Translations under genes and position numbers: made by a program
The notes under the pieces: generated by a model
The model's input: only the letters and a program-made list of their open reading frames with translations
The model's database searches: none
Told to the model about the DNA's origin: nothing
Assembly (NCBI GenBank): GCA_003554345.1
Contig: PWGE01000056.1
Coordinates: 1-6,246 of the forward strand
DNA: 6,246 bases
Direction: 5' to 3'
DNA from: T1SED10-198M sp003554345 [NCBI: Candidatus Sumerlaeota bacterium]
Lineage (GTDB): Bacteria; Sumerlaeota; T1SED10-198M
Part shown: in pieces, positions 6,109 to 6,246 of the stretch
Numbering within the stretch: position 1 is the first letter of the stretch
Layout: each line of letters starts with the position of its first letter

Positions 6109-6150
6109 AACTCCTCTGAAAACAGAACTTTTTTGAGACGCAAAATATTG
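6109..6150 (+). repeat. Second joined copy, hairpin right arm lost
   Basis: This matches 5878-5918, with one extra T before GAGACG. GAGACGCAAAATATTG (6135-6150) is identical to 5903-5918, then the sequence diverges exactly where the right arm should continue, so the stem cannot form. Copy B of the hairpin element follows 15 bases later. Confidence 0.7.
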
Positions 6151-6165
6151 TTTACAAGTTCTATA

Positions 6166-6244
6166 CTCCCGGGTTGCAATTTAGCAGGGCAGACACGCAG
6201 GTCTGCCCCTGCGGCTGAAATGATCGGGGAGATTAATACCGGCA
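6166..6244 (+). repeat. CCCGGGTT/GGTCTGCCCCT element, copy B with intact hairpin
   Basis: This is the longer copy of 5551-5616. It contains a hairpin with GGGCAGAC (6187-6194), loop ACGCAG, and GTCTGCCC (6201-6208). The stem extends by GCA/TGC past one bulged C. The copy runs to the window edge, so what follows it cannot be seen. A minus-strand frame through it reads ADLRVCPAK, the counterpart of ADLCVCNPG in copy A. Confidence 0.75.
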
Positions 6245-6246
6245 AT

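Larger units (their letters stand above)
5457..6246. other. Repeat-rich non-coding region without a convincing gene
   Basis: Beyond the toroid promoter no open frame has a ribosome site, family motifs or consistent coding character. Frames of 60-120 codons on the minus strand run through the repeats; two of them read (G)ADLCVC and (G)ADLRVC from the same repeated DNA, which shows they are by-products. The region is a mosaic of at least four degenerate repeat types, described separately. The stretch 5925-6108 matches none of them; it contains an imperfect palindrome at 5989-6004 and an AGCAC/GTGCT palindrome at 6088-6099. It may be decayed sequence, but I cannot identify a parent gene. Confidence 0.7.

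Noticed and set aside
6060-6245. Minus-strand open frame of 61 codons at the right edge
   Set aside because: It covers repeat copies 6109-6150 and 6166-6244 and shows no protein-family features; a partial gene entering from the right is not supported.
5551-6246. Possible CRISPR array
   Set aside because: Repeats are of several different types, degenerate and unevenly spaced, with no regular 25-40 base repeat and spacer rhythm and no cas gene nearby.

Overview
The window holds four genes, all on the minus strand. They occupy roughly positions 50-5359. About 890 bases of repeat-rich DNA with no convincing gene lie to their right. Codon usage, Shine-Dalgarno sites and sigma-70-like promoters all look bacterial. 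The base composition is moderate, slightly AT-rich by eye. No gene here names the phylum. A divergent second-type EF-G and dispersed intergenic repeats fit an environmental or uncultured lineage, but that is only an inference.

Read in the direction of transcription (right to left), the first gene is an orphan cytosolic protein of 392 residues. Its helix-hairpin repeats suggest an (alpha/alpha)6 toroid, and its substrate is unknown. A 275-base gap with its own promoter follows. Next come a PiT-family inorganic phosphate permease and its usual partner, a DUF47/PhoU-like protein. A diverged EF-G paralogue starts 35 bases after the DUF47 gene and may be co-transcribed with it. The pit and DUF47 genes form a recognisable phosphate-uptake pair. 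The EF-G is far from any str-operon partner, and its translocation-critical loops are altered. This suggests a specialised paralogue, for example one for ribosome recycling, rather than the housekeeping translocase.

The two best promoters, upstream of the toroid gene and of pit, share a nearly identical 16-base block across the -35 region. This is the clearest regulatory hint in the window.

The right-hand non-coding region (5360-6246) is a patchwork of degenerate repeats. It holds two copies of a GC-rich hairpin element, three copies of a CTCCTCTGAAAATAGA-type element (two of them joined to a GAGACGCAA hairpin), a 72-base-offset direct repeat and a 15-base direct repeat. A fourth, inverted copy of the CTCCTCTGAAAATAGA element ends 3 bases from the EF-G stop codon at the left edge, so these elements flank the gene block on both sides. 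Open frames in this region follow the repeats and do not look like genes.

I see no CRISPR array, tRNA, rRNA, transposase, toxin-antitoxin pair or defence system. I do not think the window contains a clear new multi-gene system. The most notable points are the divergent EF-G, the unassigned toroid protein, the shared promoter block and the mosaic repeats.
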